Shown here piece by piece: positions 17,342-25,722 of a stretch of 64,000 nucleotides of DNA. Position 1 is the first letter of the stretch; the number at the start of each line of letters is the position of its first letter. The stretch covers positions 62,001 through 126,000 of the forward strand of contig CAVWMF010000007.1 in the NCBI GenBank assembly GCA_963756025.1, read 5' to 3'. The position numbers were made by a program, and so were the translations under genes. The stretch is from Bog-473 sp963756025 (GTDB lineage: Bacteria > Actinomycetota > Acidimicrobiia > Acidimicrobiales > RAAP-2). The notes under the pieces are model-generated. The model made no database searches. It worked only from the letters and a program-made list of their open reading frames with translations, and was not told the origin of the DNA.

Positions 17342-18310
17342 ATGAACGACTATCTGGCCTTTGTCGAAGTCGCCCGGGATGTTCTGGGCGAACGACCCGC
17401 ACAGGCATTCGCAGAACTCGGACTCGATGAGATCCTGAACGACCCTGACAGCCCTGAAGCCGAGTTCGCAGGGTATGCGTTCCTCGAGGCGCAGGGCTTC
17501 GCGGGAGCATCGACATCGGTCCTGTCCCGAGTGGCCCTGAACGACCCGATGCTGCAGGACGCGTGCGGTGACCAGGGGCCAGTTCCGCTGGCCCTCCCGT
17601 TGGACGGTACCGCGTCAGATTCTTGGATGGTCTTCGGACCTCCATCCAACGAAGTGCTCGTCGATATCCCCGAGCGTGGTCTTGTGCGCACGTCCTGCTC
17701 CCCGGCCCCCGATGCCCGGAGTGCGCTCATCAGCGATGACTATGCGCACGTCGTGCAGCTCAATGCCACGACAGAGAACGTTCTCCTTCCAGAACCCCAA
17801 ATGAAGTCCCTCCGCGCGGCGATGACGGCCAGGCTTCGCTTCGGAGCTGCCGCGGAGATGCTCGGCGCCTGTGATCGGATGCTCGAAGATGCCGTGATCT
17901 ACACGCAGGCCCGGACGCAGTTTGGAAAGACGATCGCAAGCTTCCAGTCGATGCGCGACCTCCTGGCATGGGCGTCGACAGAGAGGCACCAGCTGAAGGA
18001 GCTCTTGACCTGTTGCTGGTCACTCCAGCCGTTGCGATCGCCTGATGGTGAACTCGCCGCCGTGGCGAAGGCCTTGGCGGGCACCTGTAGTCTGCGCATC
18101 GCGCAGCTGACCTTGCAGGCCACCGGCGCGATCGCGTTCACCGCCCCGCATGACCACACGGGCCACCACAGGCGGATCTTGGCCCTCAACGTCGTCGCCG
18201 GATCCTCGGCAGAACTCCAACGAGAAATCGGCGCAGCGGCGCGGCAGAGCGGTACGATCCCCCCGCTCTTCAGCCTCGACCAGCTCGCCACATCGCTCGG
18301 TGATGCATGA
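17342..18310 (+). CDS. Acyl-CoA dehydrogenase-like partner subunit
   Basis: 322 aa, shorter than a standalone ACAD. The N-terminal helical domain is reduced and the middle beta domain is weakly conserved, but the C-terminal helical domain is recognisable with ARTQFGKTIASFQSMRDLLA near residue 195. The usual GFSEPDAGSD-type FAD motif of the first subunit is absent. This matches the second subunit of paired FadE complexes. It starts one base after the preceding stop and overlaps the BVMO start by 4 bases (ATGA), so co-translation is expected. Confidence 0.85.
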   Translation: MNDYLAFVEVARDVLGERPAQAFAELGLDEILNDPDSPEAEFAGYAFLEAQGFAGASTSVLSRVALNDPMLQDACGDQGPVPLALPLDGTASDSWMVFGPPSNEVLVDIPERGLVRTSCSPAPDARSALISDDYAHVVQLNATTENVLLPEPQMKSLRAAMTARLRFGAAAEMLGACDRMLEDAVIYTQARTQFGKTIASFQSMRDLLAWASTERHQLKELLTCCWSLQPLRSPDGELAAVAKALAGTCSLRIAQLTLQATGAIAFTAPHDHTGHHRRILALNVVAGSSAELQREIGAAARQSGTIPPLFSLDQLATSLGDA

Positions 18311-19950
18311 CCGACGACCGGGAAAACCCTCCCACGGTCGATGCGATCGTCGTCGGGGCGGGATTGGCCGGGCTCTACGCCACCCATCGATTGCACTCGT
18401 TGGGCCTCCGCATCCAATGCTTCGAGGCCGGCTCTGGCGTCGGAGGCACCTGGTTCTGGAATCGCTATCCGGGGGCGAGGTGCGATGTCGAGAGCTTGGA
18501 TTACTCGTTCTCATTCTCGGCGGATCTCCAACGAGAATGGAGGTGGACCGAGCGGTACGCCACACAAGGTGAGATTCTCCGCTATCTCGAGCACGTGGCC
18601 GAACGATACGGCCTCCCTGAGCACTACCAGTTCTCCACCCGCGTCGTGAGCGCTGAGCTCGATGAACGCTCACTTCTCTGGACGGTGTCGACCGACGAGG
18701 GAGAAACCTGGGCCGCCCGCTTCGTCATTTTTGCCACTGGACCGTTGTCGACCAGCAATATCCCTCCCATTAATGGGTTGGACCAGTTCTCGGGGCGCAT
18801 CCTGCACACTGGACAATGGCCAGGCGAAGAAGTCGATTTTGCCGATCGGCGGGTGGCGGTCATCGGCACCGGGTCTTCGGGCATCCAGGCGATTCCCCAG
18901 ATTGCCAGGAAAGCCCGGCACCTTACTGTCTTCCAGCGCACGCCAAACTTCAGCATTCCCGCTCGTAATTTTACGTGGGCGGACGACGCTCTCGACGAAG
19001 CCCTGAACAGTTACGACACACGCCGAGCGTTGTCACGAGCGAGCAAAGCCGGGACGCCACACCCCAGCAGCCCGACGCGCACCTTCGACGTAAGCGACCA
19101 GGAACGGGAAGCTCTCTTCGAGGCTGCGTGGGAGCGTGGCGGGGCCACCTTCAGCAAGACGTTCGCCGATCAATTGGTTGATCAGGCGGCCAATGACTTC
19201 GCGGTGGACTTTGTCCATCGGAAAATTCTGTCGACGGTAAAGGACCCCGAAGTAGCCAAGAAATTGCTCCCCACCGACCACGGTCTCGGCGCGAAACGGA
19301 TATGCGTCGACATCGATTACTTCGAAACGTACAACCGGGACAACGTCACGCTCGTGGACTTGCACGCAACACCGATTGAGGCGATCGAGGAGACAGGAAT
19401 TCGTACGACGGCGGCCCGCTACGAGGTCGATGACATTGTGCTCGCGACAGGCTTTGATGCGCTGACCGGCACCCTGAATCGGATCGACATCCGGGGTCGA
19501 CGAGGACAACTCCTGCGCGACGTCTGGACCGACGGCCCGAAGACCCTCCTGGGAGTGGCCGTTGCCGGATTCCCGAACCTGTTCATCGTGAACGGGCCGG
19601 GCAGTCCTTCGGTGCTGGCAAATATGGTCCTGACCGCGGAACAGCACGTCGAGTGGATTTCCGATGCCATCGCGTACCTGCGTTCGTCCGGCCTCGCCGG
19701 AATTGAGGCCGACGTCGACGCGCAGGGCGCGTGGGGATCGCGTGTCAGTGAGGCCGCGGCCGGAACGATCATCGGCAAGGGGCATTCCTGGTACTCCGGC
19801 GCGAACATACCTGGAAAGACGCCCGTCTTCATGCCCTACATTGGTGGGCTCGATGTCTACCGAGCGCGGTGCGATGAGGTCGCCGCTAGTGGATACGACG
19901 GATTCACCTTGCTCGCAATGACGAAACGCCAACGCTCAACACGATCTTGA
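18307..19950 (+). CDS. Flavin-containing Baeyer-Villiger monooxygenase
   Basis: 547 aa, normal for type I BVMOs. FAD Rossmann motif IVVGAGLAGLYATHRL at 14-29, the BVMO fingerprint FSGRILHTGQWP at 161-172, and the NADPH Rossmann motif VAVIGTGSSGIQ at 183-194. The WNRYPGARCD segment (51-60) is also characteristic. It inserts oxygen next to a ketone, giving an ester or lactone. It is translationally coupled to the acyl-CoA dehydrogenase pair, suggesting a cyclic or branched ketone is met during side-chain or ring degradation. Confidence 0.95.
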   Translation: MTDDRENPPTVDAIVVGAGLAGLYATHRLHSLGLRIQCFEAGSGVGGTWFWNRYPGARCDVESLDYSFSFSADLQREWRWTERYATQGEILRYLEHVAERYGLPEHYQFSTRVVSAELDERSLLWTVSTDEGETWAARFVIFATGPLSTSNIPPINGLDQFSGRILHTGQWPGEEVDFADRRVAVIGTGSSGIQAIPQIARKARHLTVFQRTPNFSIPARNFTWADDALDEALNSYDTRRALSRASKAGTPHPSSPTRTFDVSDQEREALFEAAWERGGATFSKTFADQLVDQAANDFAVDFVHRKILSTVKDPEVAKKLLPTDHGLGAKRICVDIDYFETYNRDNVTLVDLHATPIEAIEETGIRTTAARYEVDDIVLATGFDALTGTLNRIDIRGRRGQLLRDVWTDGPKTLLGVAVAGFPNLFIVNGPGSPSVLANMVLTAEQHVEWISDAIAYLRSSGLAGIEADVDAQGAWGSRVSEAAAGTIIGKGHSWYSGANIPGKTPVFMPYIGGLDVYRARCDEVAASGYDGFTLLAMTKRQRSTRS

Positions 19951-19960
19951 GGAGGATCTC

Positions 19961-20869
19961 TTGAAACTCGGTGTCCTCGATATGACCGTCAACAGGGGCG
20001 GTCTTCCAGACGTGACACTTGCGGCGCATCAGGCCAGCGAGATGGGTGCGGCCAGCTTCTGGGTTCCCAATTTCTTCGGCCTCGACGCACTCACAACGCT
20101 GACTGTCGTTGGTCAGGAGGTTCCCTCCATCGCTCTGGGCACTGCGGTGGTGCCGATTTTCGGACGTCATCCCCGGGTCCTCGCGCAACAGGCGCGAACC
20201 GTCCACTCTGCGATCGGGCATCGGCTGCACCTCGGCGTCGGCCTCTCTCATCGCCCGCTCGTCCAGGACGTCCTGGAACCGTGGCCGGACTCACCAGTCG
20301 CGTATCTGGACCGATACCTCGCACAACTGAGCGAAATGTGCGCGATGACGGACATACCTTCCGATGCGACTCCGACGACGATCCGCGTCGTCACCGAAAC
20401 CCCCGTGCCTCTCTTGTGTGCCGCGCTCGGCCCACGAACCCTTGAAATCGCCGGGAGGTTTACGGACGGTGTCGTCCTCTGGACGGTCGGCCCGAATACC
20501 GTGGAGGAACTGACGGTTCCCTCCTTGCAAAAGAGTGGGGCGGCGGCCGGAAGAACGACCCCTCATCGGATTGTCCTTGGCGTGCCAATTGTCGTCACCG
20601 ACGACGAGGCAGCAGCCCGTGACCGGATTGCTCGTCAATTCGGAGCATTTGAAACGATGCCTTCATACCAGGCTGCCCTCGAACGTGAACGAGTGCCATC
20701 CATCGCTGACATCGCTCTCGTCGGCAACCCGAACCAGGTAACAGAAGGAATGGAGCGATTTCGAGCGAGCGGGGTCACCGAGCTCCTCGCGAATGACCTT
20801 GCTTCCACCCCGCAAGAGCGCCTGGTGACCCGCGCCTTTCTCGCACAGTGGATCGTCGATAACCCTTAA
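19961..20869 (+). CDS. LLM-class flavin/F420-dependent oxidoreductase with TTG start
   Basis: 302 aa. Starts at TTG with GAGGAGG placed correctly upstream. Luciferase-like features: KLGVLDMTVNRGG, ALGTAVVPIFGRHPRVLAQQA near residue 65, HRLHLGVGLSHRPLVQDV, and AALGPRTLEIAGRFTDGVVLW near residue 150. It resembles the F420-dependent methylenetetrahydromethanopterin reductase-like group common in actinobacteria. Last gene of the ACAD-ACAD-BVMO operon, 10 bases after the BVMO stop; its end overlaps the convergent SDR gene by 4 bases. Confidence 0.87.
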   Translation: MKLGVLDMTVNRGGLPDVTLAAHQASEMGAASFWVPNFFGLDALTTLTVVGQEVPSIALGTAVVPIFGRHPRVLAQQARTVHSAIGHRLHLGVGLSHRPLVQDVLEPWPDSPVAYLDRYLAQLSEMCAMTDIPSDATPTTIRVVTETPVPLLCAALGPRTLEIAGRFTDGVVLWTVGPNTVEELTVPSLQKSGAAAGRTTPHRIVLGVPIVVTDDEAAARDRIARQFGAFETMPSYQAALERERVPSIADIALVGNPNQVTEGMERFRASGVTELLANDLASTPQERLVTRAFLAQWIVDNP

Positions 20870-21648
20870 CCCTGCATGAAACCGCCGGCATCGACCGGGA
20901 CCGACTGGCCGGTAATGGTTCGACTTTCATCGCTGGCCAGGAACAAGGCCAAATTCGCCACATCCTCGGTGGAGGAAATGTCTCGCAGCGCAACCCCTTG
21001 GAGGTTCCGGGCACGCTCGGTTTCGTAGTCGACCTCGTGCTCCTTCGCCATTCGTTTGATCCAGTTCTGCCACAGTTCGGTGTCGATACTCCCGGGCACA
21101 ATGCAGTTACACCGGATGCCGTACTGGCCGGCCTCGAGCGCCACCACCTTGGTGAAAGCCCGCAGCGACGCTTTCGCCGTGACGTAGTGGGACTTACGTA
21201 CCATCCCGCTATACCCGGCCGTGGATGAGAAGTTCAAGATGACGCCCGAACGACGCTCCAACATCGACTGCTTCAAGACCTCCCGGGTGCAGAGCATCGC
21301 CGCCGTGACATCGACGGCGATGGTGTCGTACCAGTTCTCGAGCGTTTGCTCCCACACCCACAGGTCCTTCCCGGGCGCCGCCGCGTTGTTGCACATGACG
21401 TCGACGTGCCCGAACTCTTCCACTGCGCGCGCCACCATGGCCTCGACATCGGCTTCGTTCGTGACATCAGCCCGCATGGCGATCGCTCCGCCCCCGGCTG
21501 CGACCGCCGCCTCCCGGACCAGATCCTCCCGGCGCGCGGCCAACAGCACCCGCGCACCCTCCCGCACGAACATGGAAGCCATCACCGGACCTAGACCCGT
21601 GCTGGCTCCCGTGATGATGGCGACCTTGCCCTCCAGCCGTCCGCTCAT
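20866..21648 (-). CDS. SDR-family NAD(P)-dependent oxidoreductase
   Basis: 260 aa, classical SDR. TGASTGLG cofactor motif near residue 14, NNAA near 87, catalytic YVTAK (Tyr and Lys) near 158, and VPGSIDTELW in the substrate region. Probably a hydroxyacyl or ring-alcohol dehydrogenase. It follows the SnoaL-like gene with a 4-base overlap and overlaps the convergent LLM gene at its stop. Confidence 0.92.
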   Translation of the reverse strand: MSGRLEGKVAIITGASTGLGPVMASMFVREGARVLLAARREDLVREAAVAAGGGAIAMRADVTNEADVEAMVARAVEEFGHVDVMCNNAAAPGKDLWVWEQTLENWYDTIAVDVTAAMLCTREVLKQSMLERRSGVILNFSSTAGYSGMVRKSHYVTAKASLRAFTKVVALEAGQYGIRCNCIVPGSIDTELWQNWIKRMAKEHEVDYETERARNLQGVALRDISSTEDVANLALFLASDESRTITGQSVPVDAGGFMQG

Positions 21649-22172
21649 GACGAGACCTCCTCGATCGATTCCTGCATCGCCTCACGAAAGAGGCGGTGAC
21701 CGGCACCCGTCGCGTCCAGGAGCCGATTGGTTCGGCGCCGCACCCGCCAGCGCCCGTCTGCCCGCTCGACATCCCAGCGGACTGCGCTGACCCGCCAGAG
21801 ATAGTGCCGTTCGCCCTCCCTCCGCATGATCAACGAGTAGGTCAGGACGGTTGCGCGATCTCCTTCGAGATCGATCAACGGAGGGCCGGCAAAATGTGCC
21901 ACACCCTCGGCGACAAGGCCTCGATGTTGGTCCGCCTGCAACATCGCCTCGACCCCGGCGCTGCCCTCATGGGGACTTCCCTCTGCGTCCCAGTCGTAGA
22001 CGCCGTCCTCCAACCACAACGACCCGGCGAAGGAGGCCAATCTGCCGTCTGCCGCCGGTCCGTAGGACAAGATCAGGCGCGTGATGGCTGACTCGTCCTC
22101 AAGACGGCGAACGCTGGTTCGCAATTCCTCGATTTCGTTCGTGGCCAATTCTTCCACGCTCCCCTCAATCAT
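21645..22172 (-). CDS. SnoaL-like (NTF2-fold) protein
   Basis: 175 aa from the ATG at 22172. The frame is open to 22262, but a longer protein would translate operator box C, so the downstream start is preferred. The pattern LRRLEDESAI-like helix (VRRLEDESAITRLILSYG) followed by WLEDGVYDWDAEGS matches SnoaL_4-type NTF2-fold domains, which include steroid isomerase-, dehydratase- and cyclase-like enzymes. Operon with the SDR; its end overlaps the SDR start by 4 bases. Reaction unknown. Confidence 0.8.
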   Translation of the reverse strand: MIEGSVEELATNEIEELRTSVRRLEDESAITRLILSYGPAADGRLASFAGSLWLEDGVYDWDAEGSPHEGSAGVEAMLQADQHRGLVAEGVAHFAGPPLIDLEGDRATVLTYSLIMRREGERHYLWRVSAVRWDVERADGRWRVRRRTNRLLDATGAGHRLFREAMQESIEEVSS

Positions 22173-22206
22173 TGCCCGGTGAAGGCGCAAGCGCACGCTA
22201 CCAGAA

Positions 22207-22222
22207 TCGATATCGATGTCAA
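22207..22222. promoter_or_regulatory. Palindromic operator-like box C
   Basis: TCGATATCGATGTCAA, third copy of the 16-base palindrome, here including a perfect ATCGATATCGAT core (22206-22217). It lies between the divergent SnoaL-SDR operon (start 22172) and the plus-strand gene at 22297. Confidence 0.65.
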
Positions 22223-22296
22223 CATTTCCGCCACCATCCCAGGAGGCCCACGAGGTTCCCATGTCGAAAACGGCATGTTTCAGTTAGGGTTTCGCC

Positions 22297-23052
22297 ATGC
22301 ACCTTGAAGGAACGCCCACCGATGAACTCCCAGATGTGCTCGCAACGGGCTCCACGGACGTCCAGTTGGCATTCATCTCGCTGTCGGCCCGCGAACCTGA
22401 TGGCCGGGACGCCGAATATCTGACGTGGCATTCCCTCGATCACCGGCCCGAGCAGTACCGGCTGGCCGGCCTCCGCAACTCACTTCGGCTCGTCTCTACC
22501 CCTTCGTGTCGGAAAGCCCGGGCCGCGAGCGTCGAACGCTTCGACGCGGTCGACCACGTCATGACCTATCTCTTCAGCGACCCGGGGGCGCTCAACCCCT
22601 TCAGTGAGCTGGGCGCGGCACTTCACGAGGGCGGTCGCATGCCACTGCGCCTGCCCACGGTCGAATTCATGACGGCCACATTGGCGGGAAAGGTGGCCGC
22701 GCCGCATGCCGTGGCGGGAGCCGATGTCATCCCATGGCGGCCGGCGCGGGGGGTCTATCTCATCATCGAAACGGGAGAGGTCCCCGCCGACTCACTGGTT
22801 GAGGTTCCGGGAGTAGCCGGCATCTGGTGGTACCGGGGAGGCGTCGCTCCAGAGCCGTATTCGACCGATAACAGCGGCATGCAAATGACGTACTGCTACT
22901 TGGACGACGATCCGGTGGTCACGGCTGAGCGGATCGGCGAACATCTACAGCGGCGTTGGGCTTCCAGCGATGCCGTCGGACTGCTGGCCGCTCCGTTCCA
23001 CACGCTCGTGCCGTTTGACTGGTCGCGTTACGTACCAGGCGCCGGTGCTTGA
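22297..23052 (+). CDS. Conserved hypothetical protein, possible EthD/dimeric alpha-beta barrel type
   Basis: 251 aa. I do not recognise a named family with certainty. An N-terminal stretch EYLTWHSLDHRPEQYRLAGL followed by SLRLVSTP resembles EthD-like ferredoxin-fold proteins, and a second half (RGVYLIIETGEVP, GVAGIWWYRGGV) could be a repeat of the same fold. No signal peptide or membrane segment. Controlled by the region holding box C; converges on the FadD19-like gene. Confidence 0.68.
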   Translation: MHLEGTPTDELPDVLATGSTDVQLAFISLSAREPDGRDAEYLTWHSLDHRPEQYRLAGLRNSLRLVSTPSCRKARAASVERFDAVDHVMTYLFSDPGALNPFSELGAALHEGGRMPLRLPTVEFMTATLAGKVAAPHAVAGADVIPWRPARGVYLIIETGEVPADSLVEVPGVAGIWWYRGGVAPEPYSTDNSGMQMTYCYLDDDPVVTAERIGEHLQRRWASSDAVGLLAAPFHTLVPFDWSRYVPGAGA

Positions 23053-23067
23053 CAGCACGACGGCCCT

Positions 23068-24753
23068 TCAACCCGCCTTCGCGGCTACCTCGGCAGCCCA
23101 GCGGTAGTCGGCCTTGCCGGCAGCCGTGCGCTGCACGGCATCAACGAACACCCAGACCTTCGGTAACTTGTAGCGAGCGATGTGCCGGGCCGCTTCCGTC
23201 GCCAGGTCACTTTCCGAGGCCGAGGAACCGCTGTGCAGGTGGACTATCGCCACGACCTCTTGGCCCCACCGCTCTGACGAACGGGAGGAGACCACCACGT
23301 CGGCGACATCGATATGGGCGCTTATCGCCGCTTCGACCTCCTCGGCGAAGATCTTCTCGCCACCGGAATTGATCGTTGCCGAGTCCCGCCCGAGCAGCTC
23401 GATCGTTCCGTCGACGGTCCACCGGGCCCGATCTCCGGGGATCACCATCGGTTCTCCCGCAACGGGGGTAAAGACCCGCGCCGTCTTCTCCGGATCTCCC
23501 AGATACCCCTGAGGGATGTCACCCCGCTTGGCCAGCCAGCCCACCTCATCGTCTTCTTGGGGGAGCACTCGCGTCAGGTCGCTGGACACGACCACCGAGC
23601 CCTCCGTGGGCGAAAAGGTACCGGTTGAGATCACACCCCCCGCGGTCGACATCTGCACCGCCTGACCGCCGCCCTCAGACGACCCGACGCTCTCGAGAAG
23701 GGTGGCGCCCGGAACTTCGGCGAGAAGCCGCTCCTTCGTCTTCGCCGTCAGAGCGGTACCGCCCGAGAGGATGATGCGGAGGGATGACAGATCGTAGGTC
23801 CCCCGCTCCATCTCCTCGACGATCGGCCGGGCGAAAGCCTCCCCGACGATCTGGAGATACGTGACGCCCTCCCGCTCGATCGTCGAGCAGATGTCGAGGG
23901 GATCGAGGCGTTCCACATTGTTCTGGATCACGATGGTCGCGCCCTGGTTGAGGCCGAGGAATGCCGTCCAATGACCGGCACCGTGCATATAGGGAGATGC
24001 GGCCAACACCACATGGGGGGCCGGGTTCGTTGCGACGAACTCGCCCAGCTCGTCCAGGGAGGTCCACGGTTGGCGGGTGAGCGGGCTTCGCCCTCCCATC
24101 GCCGTACGGTGGATGTCAGCCTGCCGCCAGAGCACACCCTTGGGCATGCCCGTGGTGCCCCCGGTGTAGACGAGGTAGAGGTCATCCGGCGACCGGTCGG
24201 TCGCCCATGCAGGCCGGGCGGTGGGGGCGTCGGTGAGGACCTGCTCGTACCACTCCGCCCCGGGGAGCAGCCCGTTGCTCGATCCGTCATCCACTTGGAA
24301 AAGATGCCGCAGCTCGGGGAGCTCCGCCAGGGCCTCGGCCAATACCGGAGCGAAGGCGGACTGGTAGACCACCGCTCGGGCTCCGCTGTCCCGGAGCACA
24401 TAGAGCAGTTCCTCCGCAACGTAGCGGAAGTTGATGTTCACCGGAACGACGCGGGCCTTGAAGCACCCGAGCATTGTCTGCAGGTATTCGTTGCAGTTGT
24501 ACGCGTAGATCGCCAGGTGGTCCTGATGCGACTCGTGGCCGGCGAGGCCACCTCGACCTTCCGAACGGGCGCCCAGACCCCGGTCGTGAAGAACATGCGC
24601 AAGTTGACAGGACCGGCGATCGACGTCGCCGAAGGTGAGGCGCCGATCTCGAAAGACAATGCAGTCACGGGTGGGCACCCTGGAGGCGACCTCCTCGAAC
24701 ACGTCAGCCAGGTTGTACTGCAGCGTCATCGCCGCACCCGATGCAGTCGACAA
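23068..24753 (-). CDS. FadD19/FadD3-like acyl-CoA synthetase
   Basis: 561 aa from TTG 24753, which has a GAGGGGG ribosome-binding site; an ATG at 24729 (MTLQYNLADVF) fits family N termini and is possible. Motifs: YTGGTTGMPKGVLWR (P-loop), VGSSEGGG, GRDSATINSGGEKIF, and the terminal Lys in RTAAGKADYRWA. The VLWR and PDYRW/ADYRW signatures resemble actinobacterial FadD19-type ligases that activate steroid side-chain acids. A 10-15 residue insertion rich in Gly, His and Arg (about residues 57-72) between the N-terminal helix and the core is unusual. Box D lies 80-95 bases upstream. Confidence 0.9.
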   Translation of the reverse strand: MSTASGAAMTLQYNLADVFEEVASRVPTRDCIVFRDRRLTFGDVDRRSCQLAHVLHDRGLGARSEGRGGLAGHESHQDHLAIYAYNCNEYLQTMLGCFKARVVPVNINFRYVAEELLYVLRDSGARAVVYQSAFAPVLAEALAELPELRHLFQVDDGSSNGLLPGAEWYEQVLTDAPTARPAWATDRSPDDLYLVYTGGTTGMPKGVLWRQADIHRTAMGGRSPLTRQPWTSLDELGEFVATNPAPHVVLAASPYMHGAGHWTAFLGLNQGATIVIQNNVERLDPLDICSTIEREGVTYLQIVGEAFARPIVEEMERGTYDLSSLRIILSGGTALTAKTKERLLAEVPGATLLESVGSSEGGGQAVQMSTAGGVISTGTFSPTEGSVVVSSDLTRVLPQEDDEVGWLAKRGDIPQGYLGDPEKTARVFTPVAGEPMVIPGDRARWTVDGTIELLGRDSATINSGGEKIFAEEVEAAISAHIDVADVVVSSRSSERWGQEVVAIVHLHSGSSASESDLATEAARHIARYKLPKVWVFVDAVQRTAAGKADYRWAAEVAAKAG

Positions 24754-24832
24754 GCCACCCCCTCATTTCGAGACACGGAATCTCCTCTTCGCTCGCCCGC
24801 TGACGGATTCTTCGCGGCTCGCCGGCGGGCCC

Positions 24833-24848
24833 TTGATATTGATGTCAA
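24833..24848. promoter_or_regulatory. Palindromic operator-like box D
   Basis: TTGATATTGATGTCAA, fourth copy, with both ends matching the ideal TTGA/TCAA half-sites. Located 80-95 bases before the FadD19-like gene start and downstream of the alpha/beta hydrolase gene that ends at 24907. Confidence 0.65.
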
Positions 24849-24906
24849 CGTTAGCGTGCCACCTCCCGGTGGGTCCTGCTGACGTCGGCGTCAGTGTTCG
24901 ACCTGA

Positions 24907-25704
24907 TCAGGTGCCGAGGACGGGTGGGGCCGTCGGCGGAGCCGATGAGAGGAACTCGAGGACTGCAGCGATGAAAGGCTCGAATCCCTCATACCGAACG
25001 CAATGACCCGTGTCGAGCTGTACGTCCTGCAGGGCGGGGTACAGATCGTGTGCCTCCTTGACCGTCTCGGCCGTGACGAGGCCACTTGTGCCCCACACGA
25101 CCAAGACCGGGCAGAGGAACCTCCTGACGTCCTGCTGCCAGGGTGCGCCGAGAAGACGAGCGACTCCCGGTGCGCCGGGTGGCCGTCGGTGCTGGCGCTT
25201 CGACTCCTCCCAGGGGATCACATCCTCCGGATGAGACGGCCGAGCGCCATGTCGCTCGGGCGAATCGGCGGGTGCCTCCATGGCCCGACGGGCGAGGGCC
25301 ATCACCTCTGCCACCCTGGCCTCGGTCATCCACCCGGGGTCCTCGAGGACCGCCGCCCGGAAGAGATCGGGACGATCAGCGATGGCGGTGCTCACCGAAG
25401 CCGCACCCATGGAATGCCCCATCACGAGCGCTGGTGCGAGCCCGAGCGTCTCGACGACCGTGACGAGATCAGCCCCCGGACTGGGATCCCCCTCCCCGGC
25501 GGTGTCGGAAAGGCCGTGCGAACGCGCATCGTAGGCGACGATGTCGAACGACCCTTCGAGCGAGGACGCCGCCCTCGACCAGCACCTTCCATTGTCGCTC
25601 GACCCATGGGCAAGCAACAGGCTCGGGCCCGTGCCACGCCGGTAATAGTGCAGCGTCGCTCCGTCGGGCGTCCTCAGCTCGCCGTCGGTCCAACTCCTGG
25701 TCAT
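24907..25704 (-). CDS. Alpha/beta hydrolase
   Basis: 265 aa. The oxyanion HGSSDNG segment near residue 33, nucleophile elbow GHSMGA with Ser near 97, acid region VVWGTSG and the C-terminal DTGHCVRYEG with the catalytic His form a complete triad layout. Possible esterase, lactonase or C-C hydrolase. It starts 18 bases after the end of the GH3 gene and is likely co-transcribed with it. Confidence 0.9.
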   Translation of the reverse strand: MTRSWTDGELRTPDGATLHYYRRGTGPSLLLAHGSSDNGRCWSRAASSLEGSFDIVAYDARSHGLSDTAGEGDPSPGADLVTVVETLGLAPALVMGHSMGAASVSTAIADRPDLFRAAVLEDPGWMTEARVAEVMALARRAMEAPADSPERHGARPSHPEDVIPWEESKRQHRRPPGAPGVARLLGAPWQQDVRRFLCPVLVVWGTSGLVTAETVKEAHDLYPALQDVQLDTGHCVRYEGFEPFIAAVLEFLSSAPPTAPPVLGT

Positions 25705-25722
25705 GGCAAAGCCTCCGTTCTC

